A stretch of 64,000 bases of DNA from Lysobacter enzymogenes (GTDB lineage: Bacteria; Pseudomonadota; Gammaproteobacteria; Xanthomonadales; Xanthomonadaceae), in the NCBI RefSeq assembly GCF_023617245.1, contig NZ_CP067396.1, forward strand, positions 3,224,001 through 3,288,000. Reading direction: 5' to 3'. Shown in pieces: positions 44,062 to 51,463 of the stretch. A program made the translations under genes and the position numbers. Below the pieces are notes generated by a model. It was not told where the DNA came from. It ran no database searches and saw nothing but the letters and a program-made list of their open reading frames with translations. Position 1 is the first letter of the stretch. Each line of letters opens with the position of its first letter.

Positions 44062-45078
44062 ATGCGCATCGCCGACGCCAGCTACGGTTCCAACGAAGAC
44101 GGCCTGATCTGGGGCTACCGCTTCGTCCCGGGCCAGCCGGCGCAACCGATCAGCACCGACGCGGTCACCGCGTTCCTGGCAGCGCCCGCCGACGGCGACG
44201 GCCGCGGCTTCCTGTGGCTGCACTTCTCCCTGTCCAACACCGGCAGCGAACGCTACCTGCGCCGCGCGCTGCGGATGCCCGACGCGTTCTACGACAGCCT
44301 GCGCAGCGAGGTCGGTTCGACCCGGCTGGAGCTGGACGACAACGCGCTGATCGCGGTGGTCCACGACGTGCTGTTCGATTCCAGCTTCGACGCCTCCGAG
44401 GTCGGCACCACCAGCCTGTGCATCGGTCCGCGCCTGCTGGTGAGCGCGCGGCTGCGCCCGCTGCGCTCGGTCGACCAGTTGCGCGCGGCGGTGCGCTCGG
44501 GCCAGGTATTCCGTTCGCCGGTGGAACTGCTCGCCCACCTGCTGCGCGACCAAGCCAGCGTGCTCGGCGAGATCCTGCGCAAGTGCACCGTGCAGGTCGA
44601 CCGGATCGAAGACCGCCTGCTCGACAACCGCATCGCCACCGACCGCAAGCAGCTCGGCGCGCTGCGCCGCAGCCTGGTGCGGCTGCAGCGGCTGCTGGCG
44701 CCGGAACCGACCGCGCTGTTCCGGCTGCTCAACCGCCCGCCGGACTGGATCGGCCGCGACGACATCGGCGACCTGCAACAGGCCGCGGAAGAATTCTCCA
44801 CCGCGATCGGCGACTCGGCCGCGCTGGTCGAGCGGGTCAAGCTGATCCAGGAAGAACTGGCGGCGCTGGTCAACGAGCAGACCGGGCGCACCTTGTTCGT
44901 CCTCACCGTCGTCACCGTGGTGGCCCTGCCGATCAACCTGGTCGCCGGCCTGTTCGGCATGAACGTCGGCGGCATCCCGCTGGCCGAGAATCCGCACGGC
45001 TTCCTCAGCGTGGTGATCGGGCTGTGCGTGCTGACCGCGGTCCTGGCCTACGCGGCGTTCGGCCGTCGGCGCGACTGA
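44062..45078 (+). CDS. CorA-family ZntB-like zinc/metal transporter
   Basis: 338 residues. The long cytoplasmic alpha/beta domain is followed by two C-terminal helices. GMNVGG at about residue 306 holds the GMN signature of CorA/ZntB channels between helix 1 (TLFVLTVVTVVALPINLVAG) and helix 2. The N-terminal half (GYRFVPGQPAQPI, WLHFSLSN) resembles ZntB more than CorA. It would move zinc or another divalent ion across the inner membrane, coupled to protons in ZntB. Confidence 0.85.
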   Translation: MRIADASYGSNEDGLIWGYRFVPGQPAQPISTDAVTAFLAAPADGDGRGFLWLHFSLSNTGSERYLRRALRMPDAFYDSLRSEVGSTRLELDDNALIAVVHDVLFDSSFDASEVGTTSLCIGPRLLVSARLRPLRSVDQLRAAVRSGQVFRSPVELLAHLLRDQASVLGEILRKCTVQVDRIEDRLLDNRIATDRKQLGALRRSLVRLQRLLAPEPTALFRLLNRPPDWIGRDDIGDLQQAAEEFSTAIGDSAALVERVKLIQEELAALVNEQTGRTLFVLTVVTVVALPINLVAGLFGMNVGGIPLAENPHGFLSVVIGLCVLTAVLAYAAFGRRRD

Positions 45079-45274
45079 CATCACATCCCGCGCCCGGCTG
45101 AATGCGCGCGGCGATCACGCACTGCGCCTTTGCATCACAGATTCCACGGTCCGCCCCGCAGGCCGCGGGCGGCTTTGGTATAGAGGAGCGGCAGCCGCCG
45201 GGAGGGCGCAGGCCCGCAACGGCCCGCTGCGCTGTGGCACGAAGGAACAACCCATCGACCATTGGAGGGAGCAC

Positions 45275-45415
45275 ATGAAGAAGACCATCGATATGCCGCT
45301 GATCGTGAAGAGCGGCGTGCGTCTGATCGAACCGACGTCGACCCTGGAAGCCCACGACGTCCAGCCGGAAATCACCGCCGACGAGCTGGATTTCCTGGAA
45401 GCGCACGCCAAGTAA
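45275..45415 (+). CDS. Candidate RiPP precursor peptide upstream of YcaO gene
   Basis: 46 residues encoded after an excellent Shine-Dalgarno sequence (GGAGGGA, four bases before the ATG). The peptide begins MKKTIDMPLIVKSGVRLIE and ends with an acidic helix-like part (EITADELDFLEAHAK). It has no Cys; Thr21-Ser22-Thr23 lies in the middle. A TATAGA (45179-45184) upstream may be the -10. The next gene, 123 bp on, encodes a YcaO-domain protein, and no other gene lies between. YcaO enzymes modify the backbones of ribosomal peptides, so this is the natural substrate candidate. Which part would be the core is unknown. Confidence 0.72.
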   Translation: MKKTIDMPLIVKSGVRLIEPTSTLEAHDVQPEITADELDFLEAHAK

Positions 45416-45431
45416 GCCGGCAACAGCGCGA

Positions 45432-45481
45432 CCGGCCCGGGCCGGCGCGGCGGCGGCATGCAGGCGCGCCTGCGTGCCGCC
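45432..45481 (+). promoter_or_regulatory. Two strong hairpins between the peptide gene and YcaO
   Basis: CCGGCCCGGGCCGG (45432-45445) is a perfect palindrome. Arms GGCGGCA and TGCCGCC (45452-45458 and 45475-45481) enclose GCAGGCGCGCCTGC. In RiPP operons such structures often limit read-through so that precursor is made in excess over enzyme. That role here is an inference. Confidence 0.6.
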
Positions 45482-45538
45482 GCACCGACGCCGCAGGCGG
45501 CGCGCGCGGCGAATCCAGCGCGAGGGAGAGCGCAGCCG

Positions 45539-46819
45539 ATGATTCCCCTGGAACGAGAACGCAGCCTCGACGAGGCCGAACGCGCCATGCGCGATTTCCT
45601 CGACGCGCAAGGCTGGCGCGCCGAACTGGAGCGCGTCGGCGCGCCGTTCGCGGCGACGATCTGCTCGCTCTACGACCAAGCCGACGGACGCCTGCTCGGC
45701 AACGGCTTCGGCAAGGGCGAGGCGGACCCGTCGCGGGTCGGCGCACTGTTCGAAGCGGTCGAACACCTGTTCACCGGCAAGGCGCCCGCGCACGCCGTGC
45801 TGAGCCTACGCAGCGGCGCCGACTGCCTGGCCGATCCGCTGCTGGCGCAACTGCCGGTGCGCGCCGCCTTCGCCCAGCAGCCCGACCGCCGGCTCGCCTG
45901 CCGCCGCTACCGCGCCTTCGCCGCCGGCGAGCCGGATGCGGTGTTGCCGCTGTTCCTGTCCTACCCCACCTATCTCGACTGGCGCGCGCCGCAGGACGAT
46001 TTCGACTACGCCAGCGCCCTGCGCTTCGGCTCCAACAACGGCACCGCGATCGGCAGCAGCCTGGCCGAGGCCGCGGTGCACGCGATCGGCGAACTGATCG
46101 AACGCGATGCCTGGTCGCTGTTCCTGGTCGGGCACTTCCTCGGCGATCCGGCCGCCCACGGCTACCTGCTGCCGGCGCAGGAACTGCCGCCGGCGCTGGC
46201 CCGGCGCCTGGGCGAAGCCGAGGCGCAGTTGCAGCGCGAGATCGTGCTGATCGACGCCACCAGCGACCTCGGCGTGCCGTGCATCATCGCGACCGCCAGC
46301 GACCTGCGCGACGGCGAATCGATCCATCCCTGCGGCTACGGCGCCTCGCTGTACCCCGAACACGCCGCCATGCGCGCGATCACCGAGTTGGTGCAGGCGC
46401 TGGAACTGCCGCAGCTGCAGCCGCGGCTGGCCGGCTATTCGCAGGCCGTGCTGAACGCCTTGTCGGCCTATCCGAAACTGCGCGACTGCGCGGTGTTCGC
46501 GATCGACCGCACGCGCCTGCGCCGCCGCCGCTGGGACTTCCAGGCGCCGGCGCCGCTGCCGCCGACCGCGTTGCTGGAACTGCTGACCGCGCGCCTGCGC
46601 GCGCGCGGCATCGACCTGCACTACGCGATCAACCACCACGAACCCGGACATTTCTGCGTGATCAACGTGGTGTCGCTGGCGCTGGAGCGGTTCTTCCTGG
46701 TGTGCTCCGGCATCGTCATGGCGCCGGGCCAACGCGGCCGCGATCTGCTGGCCGGGCGCCTGCCGGTGCCGGGGAGCGCGGCGGTGCTGGATCGCGAGGC
46801 GGGACTGATGCCGGCTTGA
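45539..46819 (+). CDS. YcaO-family cyclodehydratase-like protein, standalone
   Basis: 426 residues from the ATG at 45539; GAGGGAGAG eight bases upstream decides against the longer start at 45458. The YcaO fold is shown by GKGEADPSRVGALFEAVEHLF near 59-79, SNNGTAIGSSLAEA at about 165-178 with ELIERDAW at 185-192, IDATSDLGVP at about 238-247, and GYGASLYPEHAAMRAITELVQ near 266-286. These surround the ATP site of known YcaO enzymes, which install azolines, thioamides or amidines in peptides. No ThiF/E1-like, TfuA-like or dehydrogenase partner is present. The upstream peptide gene is the only operon partner, so the chemistry cannot be predicted. Confidence 0.85.
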   Translation: MIPLERERSLDEAERAMRDFLDAQGWRAELERVGAPFAATICSLYDQADGRLLGNGFGKGEADPSRVGALFEAVEHLFTGKAPAHAVLSLRSGADCLADPLLAQLPVRAAFAQQPDRRLACRRYRAFAAGEPDAVLPLFLSYPTYLDWRAPQDDFDYASALRFGSNNGTAIGSSLAEAAVHAIGELIERDAWSLFLVGHFLGDPAAHGYLLPAQELPPALARRLGEAEAQLQREIVLIDATSDLGVPCIIATASDLRDGESIHPCGYGASLYPEHAAMRAITELVQALELPQLQPRLAGYSQAVLNALSAYPKLRDCAVFAIDRTRLRRRRWDFQAPAPLPPTALLELLTARLRARGIDLHYAINHHEPGHFCVINVVSLALERFFLVCSGIVMAPGQRGRDLLAGRLPVPGSAAVLDREAGLMPA

Positions 46820-46905
46820 AACGCACGTGGCGAGCCTGCGTCGCGGGCTGTTACGGAAGCGGGCTTCGGCTGCGATGCTCTTGTGATGAGCTTCGGCGCC
46901 ATATC

Positions 46906-47023
46906 TTTGTGGGAGAGGCTTCAGCCCGATGCCTTTGTGGGAGGGGCTTCAGCCCCGACGCTTTTGTATCCGCGCGCGGCTACCGGATCGAAAGGCGTCG
47001 GGGCTGAAGCCCCTCCCACAAGA
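46906..47023. repeat. Cluster of three family-B palindromic repeats
   Basis: Two forward copies (46906-46935, 46934-46965) and one reverse copy (46991-47023) fill most of the 317-bp gap between the YcaO gene and the convergent M23 peptidase gene. The middle and last copies are near-perfect inverses and could form a long stem at the 3' end of the YcaO transcript. No gene is seen in the gap. Confidence 0.85.
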
Positions 47024-47136
47024 GCCGCGCCTCGCCATGGATCGGTCCCGCAATGTTCGCGCCGGCACCGCCGACCCCGCTTGCAACGAGCGAACCGCCG
47101 CAATACTCGCTCGCAACGGCCGCGCCGACGCCGCAC

Positions 47137-48300
47137 TCAGCGCGCGAACTCGATCACCGCGTTGGACTCGGGCAACTCGTCGCGGCGCCGCTCCGCGACC
47201 GCCTTATCGCGCGCCTGCCACGGCCGTTCGCCGAGTCCGCTCGCGCCCGGGTAATGCCCCAGCAAGCCGAACGCCTCGAAGGCGTAGCCGACGCCCTCGC
47301 CGGCCAGCGGCGGCGCGGCGTCGGCGACATGGAAATGCAGGTGCGGGCCGGTCGAATCGCCGGTGAAACCGAGCGCGCCGATGACCTGTCCGCGACGCAC
47401 GCGCTCGCCGGCGCGGACTGTCAGGCTGCCCGGCTGCAGATGCTCGTACACCGCATAACGGCCGTCGCCGAGCGCCAGCGACACGTAATTGCCGGGCGCG
47501 CGGTCGAAGTCGTGGCGCGGATGCGCGGACACGCGCGCGCGCTCGCCGATGCCGTCGCGCGCCGCGGCGACCACCGCATCGGCCACCGCCAGCACCGGCT
47601 CGCCGTAGCCGAGCGCGTTGGCGGCCAGATCGGCGTCGCCGCGGGCGGTGCGGCCCTGCGCGTCGACGCGGACGAAATCGATGGCGTAGCGGCCGGGCAG
47701 GCGCGCGCGGCCGTCGAGCGCGTAGAACACCCGCCGATGCCCGCGCGGCCATTGCGGCGCGTACACCGCCGCCCACGGCCCGCCGCGCAGCGGCGGCGCC
47801 AACCGCAGCGAGGCCGCCGGCAAAGGCGCCACTTGCGCGCCTTCGACCTGGCCGGAATCGGCCGCGCCGGACGCGCCGCCGGGCGCGGCGGCGGCCGCGG
47901 AGAACTCGACCCGATGGCGCAGCGCCTTCGGCATCGGCGCCGGCAGGTCCAGTTCCAGGAACAGCACGGCGCGCTGGCCCGGTTGCAACGCATCGCCGAG
48001 CGCCGCATCGCGCGCGCCGACGACCCGGCCGCGCGCAGCCAGCGCGTCGCCGCGCCAGGACGCCAGCACCGCGCCATCGTTCGCGTCGAGCACGCTCAAC
48101 GCTTGCAGCCGCAGCGGCGCGGCGCCGAAGTTGGTCAGGTGCAACTCGTACAGCAGGCGTTGACGGCCTTCCACCGCGACCGGGGCCGGGATCTGCGGCA
48201 CGGCCAGATCGAGCGTGTCCACCGGCGCGGCGCGCGTGGGCGCGGCGGCCAGGAGCGCGGCGGCGAACACCAGGACAGAGGCGAGCAGGCGAGGCAGCAT
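47137..48300 (-). CDS. Secreted M23-like peptidase with altered first metal motif
   Basis: 387 residues with a signal peptide ending TRAAPV. A beta-rich domain covers the first 190 residues. The LytM/M23 domain follows: the second motif HLHFHV is intact, with the preceding YEHL, but the usual HxxxD is RYAID, so the first zinc-binding His is Arg. The protein may bind peptidoglycan or activate an amidase rather than cleave, or another His may complete the site. It stands alone, and a 450-bp gap precedes it. Confidence 0.8.
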   Translation of the reverse strand: MLPRLLASVLVFAAALLAAAPTRAAPVDTLDLAVPQIPAPVAVEGRQRLLYELHLTNFGAAPLRLQALSVLDANDGAVLASWRGDALAARGRVVGARDAALGDALQPGQRAVLFLELDLPAPMPKALRHRVEFSAAAAAPGGASGAADSGQVEGAQVAPLPAASLRLAPPLRGGPWAAVYAPQWPRGHRRVFYALDGRARLPGRYAIDFVRVDAQGRTARGDADLAANALGYGEPVLAVADAVVAAARDGIGERARVSAHPRHDFDRAPGNYVSLALGDGRYAVYEHLQPGSLTVRAGERVRRGQVIGALGFTGDSTGPHLHFHVADAAPPLAGEGVGYAFEAFGLLGHYPGASGLGERPWQARDKAVAERRRDELPESNAVIEFAR

Positions 48301-48750
48301 GCGAAGGTTCCAGGCCGGGCGCGGATCGGCGAGGCAGCTTCCGCCAGCGCGGCCGTCCGCGTCCCCTGCCGATTGTCATCCGCTCGCGCGGCGGTCCGCA
48401 TTCGCGCCGCGCGCGCGGTCCGAACACTGCGCTACGCCCGTTACGCGACGATCGGCGCGCCGCCGCGTAAAACCGACAACGTCGCCGGCCGCGAGCCGCG
48501 AGCGTGCCGCCAGGCTCGACCCGGACCGCTGCGTGCCCGAGCTCGTTGCGCAGCGATCGGCGCCCGCCGCGACGCAATCCGACCGCGCCGCCGGCCGCCT
48601 CCCGCGCACTCGCAGCGCTACGCCGCGGCGATGGCGAAAACGCGAACGCCGTCGCGCGATCCGGCCGCGCGACGCGCTTGCGTTCCCCGCGCGCATCGCG
48701 AATGATCGCCTTCCCGCGGCCAGGGAGGCCGCTTCCGCTGCGCGCCCGAC
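48301..48750. other. 450-bp gap between divergent peptidase and lipoprotein genes
   Basis: The sequence is GC-rich. Open frames in it have no ribosome-binding site and no family features, and I see no repeat or RNA structure that I can support. Confidence 0.5.
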
Positions 48751-49101
48751 ATGGACCGTCGCCACCTCCGCGCCCCACCCGGCCTCGCCCGCCCGCTCGC
48801 CGCCGCGCTGGCCTGCATCGCCGCGCTCGCCGCGTGCAAGCCCAGCGTATCCGAGCGCCAGGTGCGCGAAGATTTCGCCACCTTGCAGGCCACCGGCACG
48901 GTTCCGGGCAAGGCCCGGCTGGAGCGCATCGAGTTCACCGACGGCTGGAGCGACGGCGCCGAGTTCGAAGTCTATTTCTGCCTGCCCGCGAGCGACGGCC
49001 CCGGCCGCGGCTGCGAGCGGCGCAACATCGGCTTGTCGTACCAGCAGCGCGAAGGCCGGTGGCGTTTGTTCTCGGTGCAGGCCGAGCAAGCGGTCGACTG
49101 A
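48751..49101 (+). CDS. Small predicted lipoprotein, unknown
   Basis: 116 residues. The hydrophobic signal ends in the lipobox LAAC (Cys29). The mature part is alpha/beta-like, with VREDFATLQATGTVPGKARLE and YFCLPASDGPGRGCER, and two more Cys. No family is recognised. It sits upstream of the BlaI-M56 pair but has its own start and a 267-bp gap after it, so no shared operon is implied. Confidence 0.7.
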   Translation: MDRRHLRAPPGLARPLAAALACIAALAACKPSVSERQVREDFATLQATGTVPGKARLERIEFTDGWSDGAEFEVYFCLPASDGPGRGCERRNIGLSYQQREGRWRLFSVQAEQAVD

Positions 49102-49319
49102 ACCCGCGGCGCAGCGGCGACCGTTCGCCCGTCCGGCCCCTTCTCCGATCGCCACCGGCCGCGCGAGCAACCCTGCGTCGGGTTGCCCGCCGTCGAGCGA
49201 ACTACGCGCACATCGCCCATCGCCTCCCACCAGCGCGCGGCTGGGTCGGGAGCCAACCGCGCCGCCGCCCCCGGCGCCATGCCGCAATGGCCAGCATCGC
49301 CGTACCGCTTGAGCGCATG

Positions 49320-49345
49320 CGACAAGTGTCGTATGTTGGCGACAC
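49320..49345. promoter_or_regulatory. Candidate BlaI-type operator with overlapping promoter
   Basis: GTGTCG (49326-49331) and CGACAC (49340-49345) are inverted around an 8-bp centre that carries TATGTT, a possible -10. A shorter dyad, CGAC-AAGT-GTCG (49320-49331), abuts it. Its position, 23 bp before the repressor gene, fits autoregulation. Confidence 0.6.
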
Positions 49346-49368
49346 GACATCCACACCCGACCGCCGCC

Positions 49369-49749
49369 ATGCCGCCACGCCCGTCCAACGCCGAACTGGA
49401 ACTGCTCAAATGCCTGTGGCGGCAACAGCCGCTGAGCGCGCGCGAACTGCATAACGCGGTCGGCGAGCAATTGGAGTGGTCGTATTCGTCCACCCGCAAG
49501 ACGCTCGACCGCATGCTCGAAAAGGGCCTGATCGCCAGCGCCGACCACCACGGGCTGCTGGTGTTCCACGCCGCGGTAGCCAAGCTGCCGACCCTGGCCG
49601 CCCTCAGCGCCGACTTCGCCCGCCGGGTGCTGGAGATCGACGGGCCGCTGCCGATGCAGGCCTTCGCCGACAGCCGCTTGCTCGACCAGGGCGAACTCGA
49701 ACAGCTCGAAGCGATGCTGCGCGACGCCGATCCGGAGCGACCGCGATGA
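49369..49749 (+). CDS. BlaI/MecI-family winged-helix repressor
   Basis: 126 residues. The winged helix reads NAELELLKCLWRQQPLSAREL, then WSYSSTRKTLDRMLEKGLI, closely following BlaI/MecI/CopY. The C-terminal part is helical and would dimerise. The usual cleavage of such repressors is triggered by an M56 protease partner, and here the next gene encodes one and overlaps the stop by four bases (ATGA). It should repress its own operon from the dyad at 49320-49345. Confidence 0.88.
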   Translation: MPPRPSNAELELLKCLWRQQPLSARELHNAVGEQLEWSYSSTRKTLDRMLEKGLIASADHHGLLVFHAAVAKLPTLAALSADFARRVLEIDGPLPMQAFADSRLLDQGELEQLEAMLRDADPERPR

Positions 49750-51314
49750 GCGCGGCGGACGCCGGGTTCTGGCTGGCGCAGGCCGGTGCGCAGTTGCTCG
49801 CCGGCGCGCTGGCCTGGTTCCTGGGCGGCGCCGCGCACCGCCGCCTGCGCATTTCCCACGCCGCGTTCGGCTATTGGCTGGCGCTGTGGCTGTTGGCGCT
49901 GGCGCCGAGCCTCGCCGCGTCGATCTGGCACCTCAGCGGCGCCGCCGCGCCGGCCTGGCCGTTGCCGTCCGGCCTGCCGTTGCCGCGCCTGGACGCGTTC
50001 GCCGACGCCACCGCGCCGGCGCAAGCGGCCGAGGCTTTCGAAGCGCAACCGGTCGTGGACCTGGCGAGCGCGGCGCTCGCGCTGTACCTGGCCGGCGTGG
50101 CCTGGAGCCTGGCGCGCTGGCTGCGCGACAGCCTCGCGCTGCGGCGGTCGCTGCGAACCGCGCACGCCGCCGGCGATCGCATCCGCGGCGCGCGCAGCCG
50201 GCGCGAGTCGCAGGCGCTGCGCGCGCGCGGCGTACGGGTGCTGCTGAGCCGCGACGCCGCCACCGCCTTCGCCCTGGGCTGGCCGCGCCGCAGCGTGGTC
50301 GTGCCGGCGGCGCTGGCCGCGAACCTGGACGACGCCCAACTCGCGTTGGTGCTGCGCCACGAAGCCGCGCACCTGCGCCGTCTCGACCCCGAACGCACCG
50401 CGCTGATGCGGCTCGTGCAGGCGGCGCTGTGGTTCAACCCGTTCCTGCGCGCGCTGGCCGGACGCGTGCAACTGGCCGCAGAGCTGCGCTGCGACGCCGC
50501 CGCGATCGGCGCCGATCCGGCCCAGCGCAGAGCCTGCGCGCAGGCCTATCTCAGCACCCTGCGCCTGGCCGTCGGCCGCGCCGCGCCGGCCGGCGCCAGC
50601 GCGTTCACCCGTCGCCGCGATCCGGGCCAACACCAATTGCGCATGCAGCACATGCTGCACGGCGACGACCGGCCGCGCCTGCGCCCGCGCGCGCGCCTGG
50701 CGCTGGTGGCGCTGGCCCTGGGCGGCTGCGGCGCGCTGGCCGTGGCGCAGGCCGCCGCCGGCGGCGATCCGCCGCGCATCGCCGCCCGCGCTCCGGCCGC
50801 CGTCGCCGCGCACGGCGCAGACATCGCGGCCGCATCCGCGAAAGCGTCCGCCGCCCCGCCCGGCAAGGCGAACGACGCCGCTCGCGCGGCGCCGGACGCC
50901 GGGCCGCACGCGCCGTCGGAATCCATCGCCCTCGCCGTCCCGCTCACTAATACCCGCATCACCAGCCGCTACGGCGTCACCGGCGGCATCCGCGTGCGTC
51001 CGCACCGCGGCCTCGACTTCGCCGCCCGCCGCGGCACCCGCGTGTACGCGCCGGCCGCCGCGCTGGTCGTCGCCGCGACCGACCGTTACCCCGAGGGCGA
51101 GCGCTACGGCAAGGTGGTGGTGCTCGACCACGGCGACGGTTGGCAGACGCTCTACGCCCACCTGCAGGACTTCGACGTGCACGAGGGCCAGCGCATCGCC
51201 GCCGGCGCGCCGATCGGCCGCTCCGGCGCCAGCGGCCAGGCCACCGGCCCGCACCTGCACATGGAAGTCCTGCACGACGGCCAGCGCGTGGATCCCGAAC
51301 CGCTGCTGCGCTGA
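49746..51314 (+). CDS. M56 (BlaR1-type) membrane protease fused to M23 peptidase
   Basis: 522 residues. Membrane helices flank the M56 protease, whose HEAAH motif is at 205-209, with a third ligand candidate in ELRCD (246-250). A last helix near 317-337 leads to an Ala-rich linker, then a complete periplasmic M23/LytM domain (His420 and Asp424 in PHRGLDF, His471, HLHMEV at 503-508). In place of the penicillin-binding sensor of BlaR1 it carries a cell-wall hydrolase domain. Such M23/M56 proteins are known in databases, but their signal is not. I infer that wall fragments or wall state release BlaI repression. Confidence 0.9.
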   Translation: MSAADAGFWLAQAGAQLLAGALAWFLGGAAHRRLRISHAAFGYWLALWLLALAPSLAASIWHLSGAAAPAWPLPSGLPLPRLDAFADATAPAQAAEAFEAQPVVDLASAALALYLAGVAWSLARWLRDSLALRRSLRTAHAAGDRIRGARSRRESQALRARGVRVLLSRDAATAFALGWPRRSVVVPAALAANLDDAQLALVLRHEAAHLRRLDPERTALMRLVQAALWFNPFLRALAGRVQLAAELRCDAAAIGADPAQRRACAQAYLSTLRLAVGRAAPAGASAFTRRRDPGQHQLRMQHMLHGDDRPRLRPRARLALVALALGGCGALAVAQAAAGGDPPRIAARAPAAVAAHGADIAAASAKASAAPPGKANDAARAAPDAGPHAPSESIALAVPLTNTRITSRYGVTGGIRVRPHRGLDFAARRGTRVYAPAAALVVAATDRYPEGERYGKVVVLDHGDGWQTLYAHLQDFDVHEGQRIAAGAPIGRSGASGQATGPHLHMEVLHDGQRVDPEPLLR

Positions 51315-51327
51315 GCGCGCCGCTCGC

Positions 51328-51383
51328 GTCTTTCTCAATCCGTCTTTCTCAATCCGTCTTTCTCAATCCGTCTTTCTCAATCC
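51328..51383. repeat. Four exact 14-bp tandem repeats
   Basis: GTCTTTCTCAATCC is repeated four times without a change, just after the M56/M23 stop codon, and a fifth partial copy follows. Compared with the window average it is low in GC. No gene reads through it convincingly. Confidence 0.95.
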
Positions 51384-51463
51384 GTCTTCCGTTCGCCCGC
51401 CGTCGCGGGAGGCCGGCGGCTTGCCCGCCGCCGGCCCCGCGCGCTCCACCGGATCGCCCGCCG

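Noticed and set aside
45458..45538. Longer start for the YcaO protein
   Set aside because: The extra 27 residues are Ala/Arg/Pro-rich and lie within the hairpin; the ATG at 45539 has a strong ribosome-binding site.
51328..51383. Tandem repeats as a CRISPR array
   Set aside because: The units are directly adjacent, without spacers, and no cas gene is nearby.
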